This document shows positions 5,584 to 6,481 of a stretch of DNA of 6,481 nt, one piece after another (position 1 is the stretch's first letter; each line of letters opens with the position of its first letter). This DNA comes from Acinetobacter sp. UBA6641. GTDB taxonomy: Bacteria; Pseudomonadota; Gammaproteobacteria; Pseudomonadales; Moraxellaceae. The translations under genes were made by a program, and so were the position numbers. The stretch is from the NCBI GenBank assembly GCA_002455755.1, contig DKLL01000095.1:1-6481 (forward strand), in the 5' to 3' direction. Below the pieces are notes generated by a model. The model was not told where the DNA came from. It saw only the letters and a list, made by a program, of their open reading frames with translations, and did not search any database.

Positions 5584-6165
5584 TTAAGGGTAATAACGTT
5601 TATCTACGCTAAACTGTTCTGGAAATTTGGCATGGATTTGTGCATAAAAAGCCATGATTTCAGCCATATCTTTCTCATAATCGCCAGTAGGATAAATAAT
5701 TTTACCCACTCCGGTTTTCTTCTTGGCATAATCCATATAAGCCAATGCAATGGGCACGCCTGCATTGATCGCCACATGGTAGAAACCGGTTTTCCATTGT
5801 TCCTGTTTGGCACGCGTGGCTTCCGGTGTAACCAGCATTACCAGTTTAGGATGGGTCTTAAATAAATCCGCCATCACTTGAACCATACTGGGACGTGGCT
5901 CACCTTCCTTCTTCGCTGTCCGGTTAATCCCGATTCCGCCCATTGCCCGTACAAATGGACCAAAAGGAAATTTAATATAACTGTCTTTAATGGTTAAACG
6001 AACATTCACCCCTAAGGCCTTGAGTGCCAGACGTGCATATAAGGCATCCCAGTTGCTGGTGTGTGGTGCAGCAATCATCACACATTGATCTAAATCAAGT
6101 GGCCAATGATTATCAATTTCCCAGCCCATCATTTTTAAACTTTGTTCAGCTAATTTCTCAAACAC
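5584..6165 (-). CDS. PlsC-like lysophospholipid/glycerolipid acyltransferase (LPLAT superfamily)
   Basis: The 193-residue product carries the LPLAT signature motifs in order: the catalytic H-x4-D motif as H-T-S-N-W-D (35-40, preceded by A-A-P), a G-G-I-G-I-N-R motif (76-82) in the place of the glycerol-phosphate-binding G-x-I-x-x-x-R region, an E-A-T-R motif (115-118) in the place of E-G-T-R, and G-V-P-I (136-139). Such enzymes transfer acyl chains from acyl-ACP or acyl-CoA to lysophosphatidate or similar acceptors at the inner membrane. The acceptor cannot be read from the sequence. The protein is shorter than housekeeping PlsC and has no clear N-terminal membrane helix, so it is probably a paralogue of another specificity. 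The start is a GTG (6165-6163) directly preceded by an in-frame TAA; AGGTGG lies about 10 nt upstream. The next in-frame ATGs (codons 12-13) have no ribosome binding site. Confidence 0.87.
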   Translation of the reverse strand: MFEKLAEQSLKMMGWEIDNHWPLDLDQCVMIAAPHTSNWDALYARLALKALGVNVRLTIKDSYIKFPFGPFVRAMGGIGINRTAKKEGEPRPSMVQVMADLFKTHPKLVMLVTPEATRAKQEQWKTGFYHVAINAGVPIALAYMDYAKKKTGVGKIIYPTGDYEKDMAEIMAFYAQIHAKFPEQFSVDKRYYP

Positions 6166-6481
6166 TTAGCACATCACCACCTAATCAAGTGCGCAGATTT
6201 TAACAACGTGATTAAAATATGAAAGTGCAATATGAACAATAAATAACCAGTTAATATATAAATGTATAGCTTTGCAGGTTAAAGAAAAAAGTTGAAATTT
6301 GCCGTTTTATTTGTATCAGAATTTCCTTATGATAATTTTCAACCTCTCATTACAGATTAAAATTTATATAAAACAGAGGTAACACAAGCATAACAAGATG
6401 AATATTCAATCAATCCATATTTTTATATCGTTCTTAAAACTGTATAAGCGAAAAAGAATAATACGGTAAAAAAATAATATT
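6166..6481. other. AT-rich intergenic tail without a supported gene
   Basis: These 316 bases contain no convincing coding region. On the minus strand they must hold the acyltransferase promoter. On the plus strand they look like the leader of a gene beyond the window, with a weak promoter-like pair TTGAAA (6292-6297) and TATCAG (6314-6319) at 16-bp spacing, and a 7-bp inverted repeat GTTGAAA (6291-6297) against TTTCAAC (6337-6343). A 23-codon frame (6398-6469) has no properly placed ribosome binding site. Confidence 0.5.
6211..6239 (-). promoter_or_regulatory. Candidate promoter of the acyltransferase gene
   Basis: On the minus strand, TTGTTC (plus-strand 6234-6239) and TTTAAT (6211-6216) are separated by 17 bp. 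The -10 matches five of six positions and the -35 three of six. Transcription would start around 6204, leaving a leader of about 40 nt to the GTG at 6165. The surrounding DNA is AT-rich, so this is a weak call. Confidence 0.25.

Noticed and set aside
6398..6469. 23-codon open frame in the AT-rich tail
   Set aside because: An AGAGGTAA lies about 19 nt before the ATG, too far for a ribosome binding site. The peptide is short and its composition is what AT-rich DNA gives by chance.
1..6481. CRISPR array, tRNA or rRNA gene, insertion sequence, phage or defence genes
   Set aside because: No regularly spaced repeats, no tRNA-like cloverleaf or rRNA sequence, no transposase or integrase frame and no terminal repeats with target duplications were seen.

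Overview
The window looks like core chromosome of a gammaproteobacterium of the Moraxellaceae, most likely Acinetobacter. This rests on recognising the PBP2 protein, whose start (MKQHFPLKNVQQEKR) and length of about 669 residues fit Acinetobacter MrdA, on the mrdA-rsmD gene pair without a rodA gene, and on the AT-leaning intergenic DNA. No database search was possible, so the genus is an inference.

Layout: 1-285 (minus) is the N-terminal end of a DUF445-type membrane protein that runs off the left edge. 353-877 (minus) encodes a secreted, probably outer-membrane beta-barrel protein of unknown function. A divergent intergenic region (878-1104) holds candidate promoters and a perfect 8-bp inverted repeat. 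1105-3114 (plus) is mrdA (PBP2, the transpeptidase of the elongasome), followed after 3 nt by rsmD (3118-3684), the 16S rRNA m2G966 methyltransferase. A strong bidirectional terminator at 3684-3715 separates rsmD from a convergent tiny lipoprotein gene (3758-3955, minus) whose mature part is almost entirely Asp/Arg/His/Asn/Tyr. A TSUP-family (TauE/SafE) permease gene at 4196-4936 is broken by two in-frame nonsense codons. A small lipoprotein gene (5127-5456, plus) converges on a PlsC-like acyltransferase gene with a GTG start (5584-6165, minus). The last 316 bases are AT-rich, with no convincing gene.

mrdA and rsmD probably form a two-gene transcription unit closed by the terminator. Many of the other genes act at the envelope: a DUF445 membrane protein, an outer-membrane-like protein, two lipoproteins, a lipid acyltransferase and a decayed permease. 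They are on mixed strands, and the sequence gives no sign that they form one pathway. I did not find a new multi-gene system. The best leads are the two-stop permease pseudogene, the low-complexity lipoprotein and the conserved-looking signals around mrdA.
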